Shown here: positions 18,514 to 31,400 of the stretch, piece after piece
Numbering within the stretch: position 1 is the first letter of the stretch
Layout: every line of letters starts with the position of its first letter
Notes under the pieces: model-generated
Told to the model about the DNA's origin: nothing
Seen by the model: only the letters and a program-made list of their open reading frames with translations
Database searches by the model: none
Assembly (NCBI RefSeq): GCF_000182925.2
Contig: NC_026505.1
Coordinates: 558,001-622,000 of the forward strand
Length of the DNA stretch: 64,000 nt
Direction: 5' to 3'
Source of the DNA: Neurospora crassa OR74A
Lineage: Eukaryota > Ascomycota > Sordariomycetes > Sordariales > Sordariaceae
Program-made: the position numbers and the translations under genes

Positions 18514-20123
18514 ATGCCCGGCATATTGGAGTATGGCATTGTCAAGTGGAAAGGGAAGCATACAAGAACGGCGTTCGGCTGTTGGATGGCATATAGAGCT
18601 GCTTTACGGGCTTAGACGAGCAACATGCATCTTGGATTTGGAAGCAGGAGTATGTTGGACTAATAGATATCAGCTTTGCTACAAGACCGTCAATTCGTTA
18701 CATTCCTCCAAGGCCATGGATGAAATGCGTGGATGATGACACAGCCGTTTGGAGGCCCTTTCAGCGCTTGAATGAGTGACAACATCTATTACATTCATCT
18801 TGACGCATGTCTTAACGTAGGTAGGTACCGATTTCATTCGATTCCATCCTGCCCTGACAGTCCTATCTTTCTCAAACTCGGTGGCATATTAAAAGGCCGT
18901 TTGAGATGCCCACTGCCGGCCTCCAGTCGGGAGAACCACCTCGCCCATACCCCAAATACCCTGTCTAGAGGTAATTTACACTTGTATCTGGCCAGCGTTG
19001 TAGTTGTACCTACCCCCTTAACGATCTGTTCTGGAAGCTGCCCGGGACTTGAGCCTGGACTAGATCTTGGGCTAGAACCTGAAATAACCTGATCCTGATC
19101 CTGAACCTGATCCTGAACCTGATCCTCATCCTCATCCTGAACCTGAACCTACCTAGTACTTAAGCGACCGACCCTTGATCCCAATCGAAAGGTCCACTTC
19201 AGGTCAAGTCGGTCAACTCCCGTCTCTTTTTTCAACGTCACCTAGCCGCTCCAGCATGGGACCCCCTTCCATCCCAACGCCAGGTCCTCAACTCTATTCC
19301 GATCACAGGGCTTCCTAAGTTAACTTTATTTGTTCACCCAGCCGTCAACAAAGTCGTCAAGTCGTCAAGTCCCTTGATTCCCTACCTAGGTACCATTAGT
19401 TCCATCCGCTCCGGATCTAGAGGTACCCTGTCTCCGTAAAGAAATGGAGTCCGAGCTAACGGAAGTAGTACACTTAAAACCAAACCTGGGCATTGTCAGC
19501 GAAGGTGGTCTAAGCTGTGGTTTCCATCGCTTTCCCATTTCGTGTACTCTGTTATACTGTGAAAGCAAATCTGTAAGCAAAGAACAAGGAGGAAAGATAC
19601 CTATGTCTGTTGTCACCGCCGTACACCTCTGTCTGTACACTTGATCATGGTTATAGCAGTGCTAAATGTTTACTGTAAACTGTTAGTCTTCAAAGTTCGA
19701 AGGTGAAGCTTTCAAAGGGAGAGGAGGAAGAAGCAAGAAGGTTGGTCTGGGGCATTCGTGGGATACAACGTGCCTTGCAACCGGTATAAGCAGAGTTGAC
19801 GTATGAACCGCGGGAAGACCTGCACCGTGTAACGATATATTGTCTAGACTTCTTTTGTCATCATTACTAGAGTGGTTGAGCAATCCCTCTTTGCTATCCA
19901 ATATCCAACAAGGACAGACTGGTGTGACACCCTCAGCTACGAGTTAAACATCGGGCCATGCTGTATGCGGTCATTCTTTGGGCGTCTCCTCCAAGCCTTG
20001 CCTCTGTCGTTGCTGCCTTCTTTCATTGCTCCGAACGTCATCTGTCATTAAAGGCATCATTGTGATATAGATCCAACTCTTGTCCTTCCTCCTCATCTTT
20101 GGATACATAGTGAATATCTCGCC
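18514..20123. other. intergenic, no supported gene
   Basis: Short frames only. It contains a CCTGAT/CCTGAA hexamer array at 19088-19150, GTCGTCAAGTCGTCAAGTC near 19353, and several TAGAGGTA motifs (18967, 19421). Genes on both sides point into it (plus-strand gene ending 18513, minus-strand gene ending 20124), so it should hold both 3' ends. Confidence 0.5.
19088..19150. repeat. CCTGAT/CCTGAA/CCTCAT hexamer array
   Basis: About ten consecutive hexamers of the form CCTGAT, CCTGAA or CCTCAT. No open frame of note uses it. Confidence 0.9.
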
Positions 20124-21228
20124 TTATACGTAGAGGTATGTTTCGGGCTTTTGCCGTGGAAACATCGACCGTAGTACCGGTATCTTATACCATCTCTGGC
20201 CCTCTGACTGTCCCGCTGCTGGTGTCGTACTCCCTGCGACAGTCGGTTCCATATCCTCTATACCCTTGTCGACCACAAATCCTTCGTTTGGCCGTTGTCC
20301 GACACTTGCGATCTCCATTTCCTGCTTGGCGTAATATTCGTAAGGCTTGTAGCGAAACGGCGGCTCCAATTGTGTTGTAGGCTGTCCCCCCTCAACCGCA
20401 GCTTCCTGGTCTCCTGTCGGTAGGCCCGTCCTCTTTACGCGTGGTCTTGAGTCGCGTCTGTCCAGCTTGTGGCAGAAGTAGTTGAAGAAGAGGAAGGAGT
20501 GGAGGAGCCTGTTACGTACGGTTAGTTGTTTCGCAGGCAAACCCCGTGAAGGCTGGAGGCTCAGGTAGCGTGGACTCACATCAGTAAAAGCAGCATCGCA
20601 ACCTCCACGATGCCCTTTGCCAACGGCTCATCATACGCCGACCCAAATGTCGCTGTTCCAATGATCAAATCGACCAGTACAATTCCCGTGGTTATCGCGA
20701 CGCCCACAAACAAAATCCCATCAGCCCCGACATGATACACGGCTGGTATCCCGCTCGATTTGCGAACACAAATTGCGATGAACTCCGCGGTGTTCCAAGT
20801 GATGATAACGGGTGCCTTTTGCAAGACATCAGTTAGCATAAAAGTCCTCTCCCAAGGTCCCCTCTGGTGACTCGAGCGAACGAGGGAACGAGGGAACGAG
20901 GAAAACCTACCACCACAAGCACAGCAATCATCCTTCCCGGCACTCCACCCCAGTACGGCCGACTTTCAACAAATACCGCCATGTTCAGACTCCATGCAAT
21001 GATCGCAACAGCCGTCGAGATGGCTCGAATGATAATGGAGAAGATGAACCAGGTCCTATGGACTGATAATCCGACGCCTCGCGCGCGGCGCCATTGTTGG
21101 ATGTCCCGGCGGCAGGGCTCCTTGGCTAAGGGAGGAAGGGCGTCTAGCCAGGACTCGATGACAGGGTTGGTTGGTTGGTCGAAGACATAGACGGGCGGCG
21201 GGTGCCGCAGGGGGGCATCCCGCGGCAT
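20124..21228 (-). CDS. spliced polytopic membrane protein of unknown function
   Basis: Three minus-strand exons join in phase. These are 21228-20911 (or further 5'), intron 20910-20816 (GTAGGT..AAAAG, with a CTAAC site), 20815-20580, intron 20579-20509 (GTGAGT..CTAAC..ACAG), then 20508-20124 to a TAA. The product has a Pro-rich N-terminal part (VFDQPTNPVIESWLDALPPL) and then four or more membrane segments: TWFIFSIIIRAISTAVAIIAW, MIAVLVVAPVIITW, ILFVGVAITTGIVLVDLIIG, and VEVAMLLLLMLLHSFLFFNYF split across the last intron. The tail is long, hydrophilic and cytosol-like, ending KPETYLYV. The ATG at 21228 is the first good one after an in-frame TAA (21379-21381), but coding-like sequence extends beyond that stop. 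I recognise no family; the layout resembles fungal four-helix membrane orphans. Confidence 0.65.
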
Positions 21229-21378
21229 TAAGCCGTTGGCTTTGGATGGGCTGGGCGGCGCAGCTGTCTGGTGTTTTTGGCTCAAGGTTTTGAGTTGAGC
21301 ATCCCGAGCATCAAGACGAGCCGATAAGGTGACCGGGTTAGTGGGTCCTTCGAGACTGAGTGCCGGTTTCAATGGTCT

Positions 21379-21653
21379 TTATGGCTCGTCCAGCTTGAAG
21401 TTTGCAAGAGGGAAGTAGCGGCGCAGGAAAACTATCGTGTTGTTCCTGCGAGATGCGTGTTCGTTGCTATCGGTTCGTGATGTGATCCTCGATGCCTCTC
21501 GGTCCTCCACGCTGCCAATCCTCAGTTCTTCCGGGCTCCTGGACCGTGATGGTGCTTGTTGGACACCCAACCTGCCAAGGTCAGACTTGTCGTTGATGAA
21601 AGCCACAAACAAGATGTCTAAATCTGAGCCATTGCGCCACTGGGTATAGGGAT
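21379..21653 (-). pseudogene. upstream coding-like exon in phase with the membrane protein but closed by TAA
   Basis: After a TTTCTTACAG acceptor (21660-21654) the minus frame reads DPYTQWRNGSDLDILFVAFI and NDKSDLGRLGVQQAPSRSRS. It runs for 91 codons to a TAA at 21381-21379, and the same frame then continues into the membrane protein. It looks like the true N-terminal exon of that gene. Either the TAA is a nonsense change (CAA to TAA would be one RIP-type transition) or an unrecognised intron removes it. The exon upstream of the acceptor was not found. Confidence 0.45.
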
Positions 21654-21660
21654 CTGTAAG

Positions 21661-22739
21661 AAACGGGGAAAGAATACGTCAGAGCCCAGACGCGAGTGTT
21701 CAAGACGCTGGTAGGTAGGGTATAAAGCGAGGACGTTGACAAGTCGCATAACGGCAGAGGAACATGTTCTGGAGAAGAAAAGTCCGGGTCTTCCTGCCGT
21801 TCGGTCGGTAAACACGAGAGAGGCCAAGCTTGTCGTGAAGGGTACCTACCATACTACGTTAGTACCGAGCCAGATAAATCGACTGTGTGCCCAGATATTT
21901 CGGCGGTGTGGAGCCTATCTGACCAATGAAGTGTAATGAAATCCCAGCGACTCAACACAGTACCAGCGTTCGCTGTGATCCTTCTGACAATACAATGCCT
22001 CCCCTAAGTTACCTCTCAAGAAGAAGATGGCGGCTGCAATCCTAAGATAGAGAGCTAGAGGGAGTAAGCGGGAGATAGGGCGGAAAGAAAGCATTCGATG
22101 CAGAAGCTGGATAGAGATAAAGGCGAGGCTAAAGATAGGAGATAGGCTGTAAACTCCGTTATTCCAAATGAAGCAAAGAAAGCTCCAATACCAATAACAG
22201 AATCGTTGTTATTGCCCCTAGTCGAGATGACTTTTGGTAACTGGAAGATATGGCAGAAGCGTGCAAAGTTGATGCCAAGCCCTAGAGTCTTGGCTTCTTG
22301 GCTTGGCCTGGTGGTCAGTTTGTATAGCCCCACACCGCCGATTTATCTGGGCACACAGTCGATTTATCCGGCTCGGTTAGTACGAGCAAGCGTGGGAGCC
22401 GTTGTGGAGAATCTAACAAGACAGGGGAGCAAGTTTTTAGGCACCGAAATGGGACCCCTGTTTCCTTGTAGCGATGGGAATGCTTGACAGTCAGTGGCCC
22501 TACAGGGAGAGGAGTCTGGAGAACGGGCAAGGCGAGACTCGGCACCAGCAACCTTCAAGGGGGGAGTGAGACGGTGAGAGTCTGGATTCCTGCCGATTTC
22601 TGATTGGGCGGCTCTATTAGGAATTCGCCTTTCTTTAACTGGCTCGACAGGGTCTGGTCTGGTTGAGTACTCACATAACCCGACCCCATACCCAAAGCTT
22701 CCTAACCCAAATAAATACGCCAAGACCGACCCCACACTA
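21661..22739. other. no supported gene; transition into the AT-rich block
   Basis: Only short frames lie here. Base composition drops stepwise from about 22680. GATTTATCCGGCTCGG (22361) and GATAAATCGACTGTGTGCCC (21875) share an inverted GTGTGCCCAGATA/TATCTGGGCACAC core, an isolated inverted repeat of unknown meaning. Confidence 0.4.
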
Positions 22740-23096
22740 TAGAAAATCTCTCAACTAACCATCACCCCTTTAACACGTCGCATACATACCTTTTAACTTT
22801 CCCTATAGAAAAATAACCGGCGCTTTTAATCCCAACAAACGAAACTTGCCTACGAATAAGAAACGCACAAGTCCGAACTAGTCTCTATCACATTGACCTC
22901 CGACGACAAGCTTCAGCGGACCCGCCCCACAATTATGTGGGTCTCCTCTCCTCGAACTTTTGTGAGAGGAGGTCTATTACAGTTTTGCGCCAAAACGCCG
23001 TCGGCTGCAGAATCTCCTATATAAATTCCAGATTTTACTTTTATATATTACTTTATAATAAAATAATAAAAAATAGTAGAATGAAGAGTAAAATAT

Positions 23097-23530
23097 CCGG
23101 AGGATGGTCTTTTTGAGCTCTTTCTAAATATATAATTTTTTTAAAGCTCGGACCACCCATTATAGTAATGCAACCTTAAAGGTAAGCCTCCGTCGGCTGC
23201 AGTCGCTTTTAAGGTTTTGGACACTCCTTATTTTAAGGGTTAAAATTGATTTTATAGTAGTAAAAATTATATACCGAGGATGGCCTCGTCGAGACGATTC
23301 TAACGGTACCATTTTTATAATGCACGAACCACCCGTTGAGGTAATATAGCCTCAAGGGGGTAGTATTTTATTTTTTTACTTTTAAATTTCTTTTATTTCT
23401 AACTTTAATATTAATGTGTTCAATAAGATATTAATATGAGGAGGATGGCCTTGATGAGGCGGTTCTAATGGTATTATTTTTATAAAGCTCGGACCACCCG
23501 TTAAGGTAATACAGCCTCGAGGGGGTAAAA
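23097..23530. repeat. three diverged copies of a ~160-180-bp unit at the left edge of the AT block
   Basis: GAGGATGG(T/C)CT starts copies near 23098, 23277 and 23438. Each copy runs through GATTCTAACGGTA-like sequence, an AT spacer and GGACCACCCGTT-AGGTAATA-AGCCT, to a run of G. The copies are less RIP-damaged than the DNA farther in. Confidence 0.7.
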
Positions 23531-24299
23531 GCTTTAAATTTCAAAGCCTTGCATCTCAACGAATATTGGTCGTATAAGAAAATTAAGACTACTATTAGAT
23601 TAAGAATGGAAAGCTCTATATAAATATCATTTTTACCTACTTGTATTAATTTTGCTGGATTTATTATATATATTAATGCTTAGTTATTCTTTTGCAGCCG
23701 ACGGCTAAAAAACCCAAAACCCGCTCAGACCTGCTACCGCAAAAAGGGTGGGGTGGGGTGGGTTTTGGAGGTGTGGGTCATTAAGAACTGAGACTAAGTC
23801 CGAACAATATCAACCCGAACTCACTCTTCCATAAACCTTCCGCAATAGTTCGCAACAATACTTACGTAATCCATCCTTAATTAATCTTTAATTCATCGCA
23901 CTCGACGCAAAATAAGCGCTAGCCCTATTTCTAATACTAATACCTTAATTATTATTACTAGGCTCGGTTTAACCAAATAGAATAATAAAGTATTTAATAA
24001 ACTATCTACTATATTCGAATTATAGTAAATTATTAGTATAATAGCCGAATTTAATAAATTAAAGGACTTAAAGGATATAACCCCTCTTAATATTATAATA
24101 CTTAATAACCTCCCAATAAATCTTTATTAATATATCCCAAATATATCCTACATTAATTAATAATCAATCCTATAATATTAATTATATAAAGGTTGAAACT
24201 ATAGGCCTAACGCTCATTTTATTTAATAATATTAATTAATACTCTATCTTTATCGAAATAATATACTATATAATTACTATTTTAGAATACCCCGAATTT

Positions 24300-27200
24300 T
24301 CTACTCTTAGCGTAATATACGTTATAGATATTAATAGTTTAACCGAAGATTAAATTAAGGCTCCGTAAAGCGAGGTATATAACGGTAGTATTTTAAAATA
24401 AAATAGTAATTTAAATAAGGTTAATATTTAATTACTCTCTTATATCCTAAATCTAATATTATATTACAAGGAAAATACCTACGAAGGAAACTTCCTCTAA
24501 CTATCTAAATAACGCTATCTATTATCGTACTATATATAAATATACTAGCATCAAACACTATAAATATCTAAACTATAGAGTTTAATAGGCGTATAAACAA
24601 GGGTCTATACTTATAATCGATAAAGAAGTTATAAACCTTTTATCTTAGATCCACCTTTAATAGGATAAAGTCCCCTTAATTAAGCGAACTATTAAGTACA
24701 AATTCATTTATAATTTATTCCCGGCTTTAATTATATTACTATAACCTAATTAATAGTAATTATTATTTACTAATATAATTTTTATAATTAATTAGGTATA
24801 AGCGGCCAAAACGTATTAGGAAATATAGGGCTATAAGGAATCGAAGCTATCTTACAAGTTTGTTTAGTATATAAGCAGGGTATTTCCTATTTAAAATATA
24901 CCCTTTATAATTAGTATTATCTATATTCCTAATTTATTTCTATTAAAATAATTATTAACTATATTCGCTATTGGCTAAAGTATTAAAATTCAAAGCCGGG
25001 GGAAAGGACACATTTTTTCACTAACCTTCTTAATAACCTTAATCGATTCTAATTAAATATTAAATTAATAATTAAAGGTTATTTAAAGGACTCTATATTC
25101 AAACTATTATATATTAAAGCGTATATTAAAATATACTCTATATTAGTAAGAAAGGCCAGATATAGTAAGTAGATCTTTCCTCCTTATTTTAAAGACTTAT
25201 TAAAGATTTATTAATAATAAATTAGAAATTAAATACCTATAAGGATATAGTACTATCCAAATTCGAAGCTACAATATTATTATTAATACTTACGTCCTAA
25301 CCAATACTAAAACTATCCTATATATTATTATAACCTCCTATAATTAATATATATACCTACTACCACCTCCTAATAAAACTCCTTAACGTATTATTAATAA
25401 TTTAATAAGGGTTTTATAGAAAGTAGGAGACCTTAATATAACCTAGAGTAAATAAATTCCTAATATTAATAATATATTAAAGATTAATTATTAATTAATT
25501 TATAATTTAACGACCTTAACCCGCAACCTATATTTTATTCAATTCCTTAGCGAATATAATATAAATACTATTAACTAAATATATACAAATTTTAATAATA
25601 TTAATAGGGTTCGGTTAGTAATTAAAAAGTATCGCACTCTTACTTAATTATTAAGAACTTCGAGCCTTAAAACTATAATATACAAATATCAATTAAAATA
25701 CTAAAATCTAAATACTCGTATAAATTTATATACTAGAGTCTTATTAAAAGTAAATCGCTAAGTTTTTTTATTAAATAGTATATTCAAAAAATCCTTAATA
25801 ATAGAACTAATTTTATAATTATCTATTTCTTTAAAGAGTAAATAGAATTCTTTCGTAAAGGTCTTATTAAATCCTTTAAATTAGATATAAATTATAAACA
25901 TCTTTCTAATACACAGAATAGAAAAGTCATTTAAAGCTTCTACTTAAAATAGCTAAAACGATATAAATTACCGAATTATCCTAAATCTATCTCTAATAAA
26001 TCCTTAATTACAATAACTTTCCCCTTTATCTATATTCTAACTAATACTAATTCGCCAAATATATACACCCTTATATTTAAAACTATATTTAAAATCTTCG
26101 AAATTAATTATAAATATATAATAAAATAGCGGGAATTAAACAAAAAAGGTCTTTATAGTATTACTATAAATTAAGATTTTAAAATACTTATAAATAGACT
26201 TTTTATTCAACGCTCTATCTCTAATATATCCGTACTAACTCCTAGTCAATTAATATAGGGTTTTTAATATATATTTCTAAGAGAAATTACTACTACCGTA
26301 GGCCCACGTACTTCGCTAACTATATAATACAATTTTACTATATCTACTTTAAGTATAGTATTCAAAAATATACTAAGAATAATCTTTAATTATAATAACA
26401 AATAGAAGGTTTACTTACATATAAAACCCTTAACGAATATATACAACTTTACTACTATCTAAAACGTAAATTGGACTTTATTATTCTAAATCTATATTAA
26501 ACCTCTAATTATTTATATTATAGAGAATCTATAAAAGGAGGTACGGAATTAAGTTTAAAATAAATCTATTCCAGCTATTTGTACTAAATATAACTATACT
26601 TACTTAAATATAAATTAAGAGATATAGGATATATTATAACTAAATATTAATATAATTGAAATATTATATTAATAATCCTACCGTTAAAATAATTAGTTTA
26701 TATCGCTTCTTCTATATATTTATACGTATATTTGTTATAACCGGGGATTTATTACTAATATATCCAAAATTTACTATTACTATACTCTTACTAACCTACT
26801 AGTAGGAATATAAAACTCGATTATACTCTTATAATATATAAGGAAATTTAGATAAAGTATAGTATTAAATTTAGATATTAGGTTAATTTATTTACAAACT
26901 AATTAAACTATAATATAATAAAGGTAGATAGTAAATTAATAGTTAATTAATAATTTACTTAATATAATAGTAGTTAATTTTATATAAATAAATAAAAAAG
27001 GGATAGTACTCTAATAGAAATAGAAAAAATAGCTAAGAAGGTACTAATTTATTTTAATTTAATAATACCTCCTCACCCTTCAACTCCTCCTTTCATTTCT
27101 ATTCTACTAAATTAAGTAGGATTAATATTCAATAATTCACTGGTTGTACTATTATTCCAAACCTTCAACAATTATCAATTATTCGCGCAAGCCTCGTCCT

Positions 27201-27300
27201 TTAATATTATAATTCTAAAATTAGTCAGGTTTTTATATACCCTAATAAAATATAATAAATCTAATATTAGAATTAAACGTTTAATACTATAAATACCTAC
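24300..27300 (+). pseudogene. unidentified RIP-degraded coding-like region
   Basis: On the plus strand long stretches (for example about 25370-26150) read as protein if TAA/TAG are taken as former Gln codons, and TGA is absent. No catalytic motif could be recognised. It could be a transposon or a duplicated host gene. Confidence 0.3.
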
Positions 27301-28499
27301 CCCGTGTATACGAATATTAATTTAAAGGGTAAGAGAAGTATAAATTAAGGAGAAAGATAAAATACTTATATATACCCTCGAATTTAAAATTCTTTAAATA
27401 AAGCGAATTAAAGTAGAGAGAGTATATAAAAAGGAATATAAAGAGGCGGCCGAAGTGGAAACTATAAGTATTAAAATATAAAAAGAAGCTATTAAAGTAC
27501 AAATAAAATTATAGGAATTAACAAAGGGGGGTAAATAAGTAGGAGTTGGGGTATATTTACTTAAAGTACTAATTTACTATACGAACATTAATAATTTAAT
27601 TAGGATAGATCCTTATATAAGATTCTTATTTTGTAAAATTTCTTAATAATAGAAATCGATTAATAATTATTAGGTAGTTAATAGAAGACCGATTATCTAT
27701 ATATTTATAAAAGTATATTATTAAACGGATAAAGATTTAAGTACTATATAGTTTAAAGCTTATAGGTTATATAGGGACCCGGATTAATAACTATTATATA
27801 GTAAAGTATAGTAAGTATATACTTAAAGTAAATTACCCCTATAGAACCCCTCTATATATAATTCGTCCCGCCCTTATATATATAGGAGATAGTATATAAA
27901 TATTAGTATAATAATTATACCCGACGAATAGCTACAATATATAATAATAAAGAATATTTAAGGGGATTAAATAGAAATTTAATATAAAATCCTCTATTAA
28001 ATCTATTAAATATTTATATTAAGACTCCTTATAATTTTATAATTTACTTATATTATTTCTCTATAAGGAAATATTAATATAGTTTGTACTTTAGAGTATC
28101 TATTCTAAATTTAGGTAGATCTATATTTAATTATTTATATAACCCCTCTTCGGTCGGTCCTTCTAACTCCTCTCCTCCTCTTTCCTTTAATAACGTACTT
28201 TTTAAATAAAATTTCCTTATAGGGAAATAATATAGGTAGAGAAGATTAATACTTTATATTCTCGTAGGAGATCCTTAGTAATCCCGCCTAATATAAATAT
28301 AAAACCCTCCCCAGTCGTCCCTTCTAACTTATATCTCTATCTTTATTTTTTAAATAATATAATTTGAGGTAAAATTTCCCTATATAAAAATAATATAAAC
28401 AATAAAGATTAATATCTTATTTTATTATAAAAAATATTCACTAATTTAATTATAAGTAACACTATTATCTTTCTCCGTAAGGAAATAAAGTAATAGAAA

Positions 28500-31400
28500 T
28501 AGCCAACCTAAAGGTTAAGGGTAATATAACTATTAACTTAGATTCTAAACTACTAATTAAATTCTTCGATAATAAGAAATTCGAGACCCTTTCGGTATTA
28601 TACTATCTACTATTTACTTAATATAAATTAATTAATAGAAATAATCTAGCAATTATAAATTATAAATTACAATAAATTAAGGACGCTTTAATATAAGCGG
28701 ATTATCCTTACTATAGCAGTTACTATAATATCCGGATAATCGAAACCTTCCTTAATATTTTATCTAAATTCGTCTCTTCCGAAAGTAATAATATATACCC
28801 TTTCGAAGTCGGTTGTACTATACCTATTATATTAAAGTTCCGTAATAAGGAATTATACAATCTATTAGATAGATTTAAGTTAAACTATTACCTTCGTACT
28901 TAAGGCGAAGGCTGTGTTTAAAGTACTAGTATATATATTAATACTTAATTATCTTAATACAATTATATTAGGAAATTATATAAAATATAAATATAAATTA
29001 CTAATATATATTATAATACAACCCTACTTATACTTTCCCTATAGAGAAATATTATTTAACTTACTATACTCTTTCCCTATAGAGAAATATTATTCGTATT
29101 ATTATACTAACTTTTAATCTTTATTATAGTAACTAAAATTTTTAACCCCTTTATTTACTTAAAAGCTCTTTATATTTATAGTAATACTATTTAGAATAAC
29201 GCTTCCTTCGATATATAAAAATAATTACTAAAGGATTTCCTCTAATCCTTTATATATTTACAATATAATTATATCCTAACCTCTATTACTAAAGAGCCGT
29301 ATATCCCTCCTATTCCCTATACCATCCGGGTTAGAAACTTAAAGAACCCTATACTAGAATAATACTGCCCAATGAACTAAAATAAAATTCATTTAACAGC
29401 CACCTTTTTCGTAATATACCTTACCTACTTCAAAACCTCTATTATAAATATAAATTTTAATAGCGTATTATACTATATTTAAAATTTTTCTAAAGAATAT
29501 AATTAGGGTAACTACTTTACAAATAATTAGGTCTACGCTATAATCTACTATAATTATTTTACTACCCAACGTATTAATAGAAATTATTATTTCGCTAATT
29601 GTAATAGTATTATACCTAAAAAGGCTATACTATATATAATTATATCCGAAGACGACCGGTATAGAATATTATTAGAAGCCGGATATAAGAAGTCTATTAA
29701 AAATATTATATAGGTAATAAGCAATAATATTTTTCTTATAACTTACAAGGGCTTTACTAAAATAAATAATATAACGGATATTAATATTATTTATACCCTT
29801 TTACACACGCACCTCTATAATTCTATACAAAACCTTACTACCTTCTATTAATTTAGGAGGTATATATTAAAATTATACCAGCGAAAGAAATTTACCTAAA
29901 ATTAGCGTAAATAGTTAAACCGTTTTAATAACGGATAAAACCTTTTAAAAATCTATATTAAAATTTCAGTAACTATAATATAATTAATATTTAATATCTT
30001 AAATAACTAGGTTATTAAAGTTTTATCGGACGGGACCCCTATATATAAGTACCTTCAGCCCTATATATACCTGTTCAACAAATTACTTACTAAGGCCGAA
30101 TTAATATTCTTTAATTAAAGGGCTTTAATAAAGTATTTAAATAGGGATGAAAATACTAAGGTATATAAAAAGTTAATAAATCGTTTGAGGAATAACGCAA
30201 CTACTCTTTAAAAGAGGGATAGTCTAGAGCTTAATATAATAATTAATAACGAGGAGTACTTTAATTAATAAACAGCTTTGTAATAGCAACGTAAATTTAT
30301 TATATTTATATTAATAAAGTACAATCACCTACTATCCAAACTTCCTAATAAGGACCTTATCCTTAAAATTATAAAGGAATAGGGCTATTACATAAATAAA
30401 ATATAATAGTAGGATAATAAGAATAATAGAAGTCTTAATCTCTTTACGTTTAAGGACTATTATAATTGGGTAAAATAAGGATTAAATAGAAATAAGGGCT
30501 ATCTATTACCCTATTAACTTATTAGTAAATTAAATTATTTAATATTTATATTCCTATCTTATTAATATCCAACCACCCTTCAATTTTCTATATAGGGAAA
30601 TAATAAACTAACTACATCTATAAATACCTATATTATTCGTAAATTAGAAGAGAATCTTTTAAAAGTAGCTATATTAATTAATAACGTTAGTACTAGAAAA
30701 ACAATTATATATATAATAATAATTTTAATATATATAGAGGAAATAGAGTGTAAGAATAAAATGGAATAATACGCCGCCTATCCTTCGCTAGTTCTAATAC
30801 TATTCAACTTTATTACCTAAATATTTTACAAATATACAACTATATTTAGAAATTTACTCAATTTCAAATACTTTTACAATTACTATAATACTATATCCTA
30901 ACGGAACAGTCGCACGCAAACTATATTAACCTAGTAAGAATTCAATATACTTATAGCTGCGTATATTAAAAAGCGCAATAACCCCAACATAGTACAATTT
31001 ATTATCCTAGCCGCTATTTCTATATATTATCGGCGCTAAATATATAAGTTTTCCTTTTTTAATAACGGGTCTCCTATTAAATATAATAAATATATTCTAT
31101 AAAATTAATTAATAGAAGTCGGCAATAACTATAATACTAATAGTACAAATAAAAAGGCTTCTACTAAAAAATAAATTCTAAAGAAAAGTTTGAAAAAGAA
31201 AGGTTCGAAGAAGACCGTTCCTATTAATAACGAATAAGAAGACGATAAGTAAAATAATAATAAATAAAAAGATATAGAAATTATTAACTACGCTAAATTA
31301 TAAATAGAGGAGGAGGAGGATAAAGATTTAGAAAATAATACCGAATAAATTTTCTTATAATAGAAAAATCCCAATTATTCGTAGTTTCTATATAGGAAAA

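Noticed and set aside
19088-19150. Telomere-like hexamer array
   Set aside because: CCTGAT/CCTGAA units are not the fungal telomere repeat TTAGGG/CCCTAA.
29034-29088. Neurospora mitochondrial PstI palindromes
   Set aside because: The palindrome here is TTTCCCTATAGGGAAA-like, not the CCCTGCAG...CTGCAGGG type, and the DNA is nuclear.
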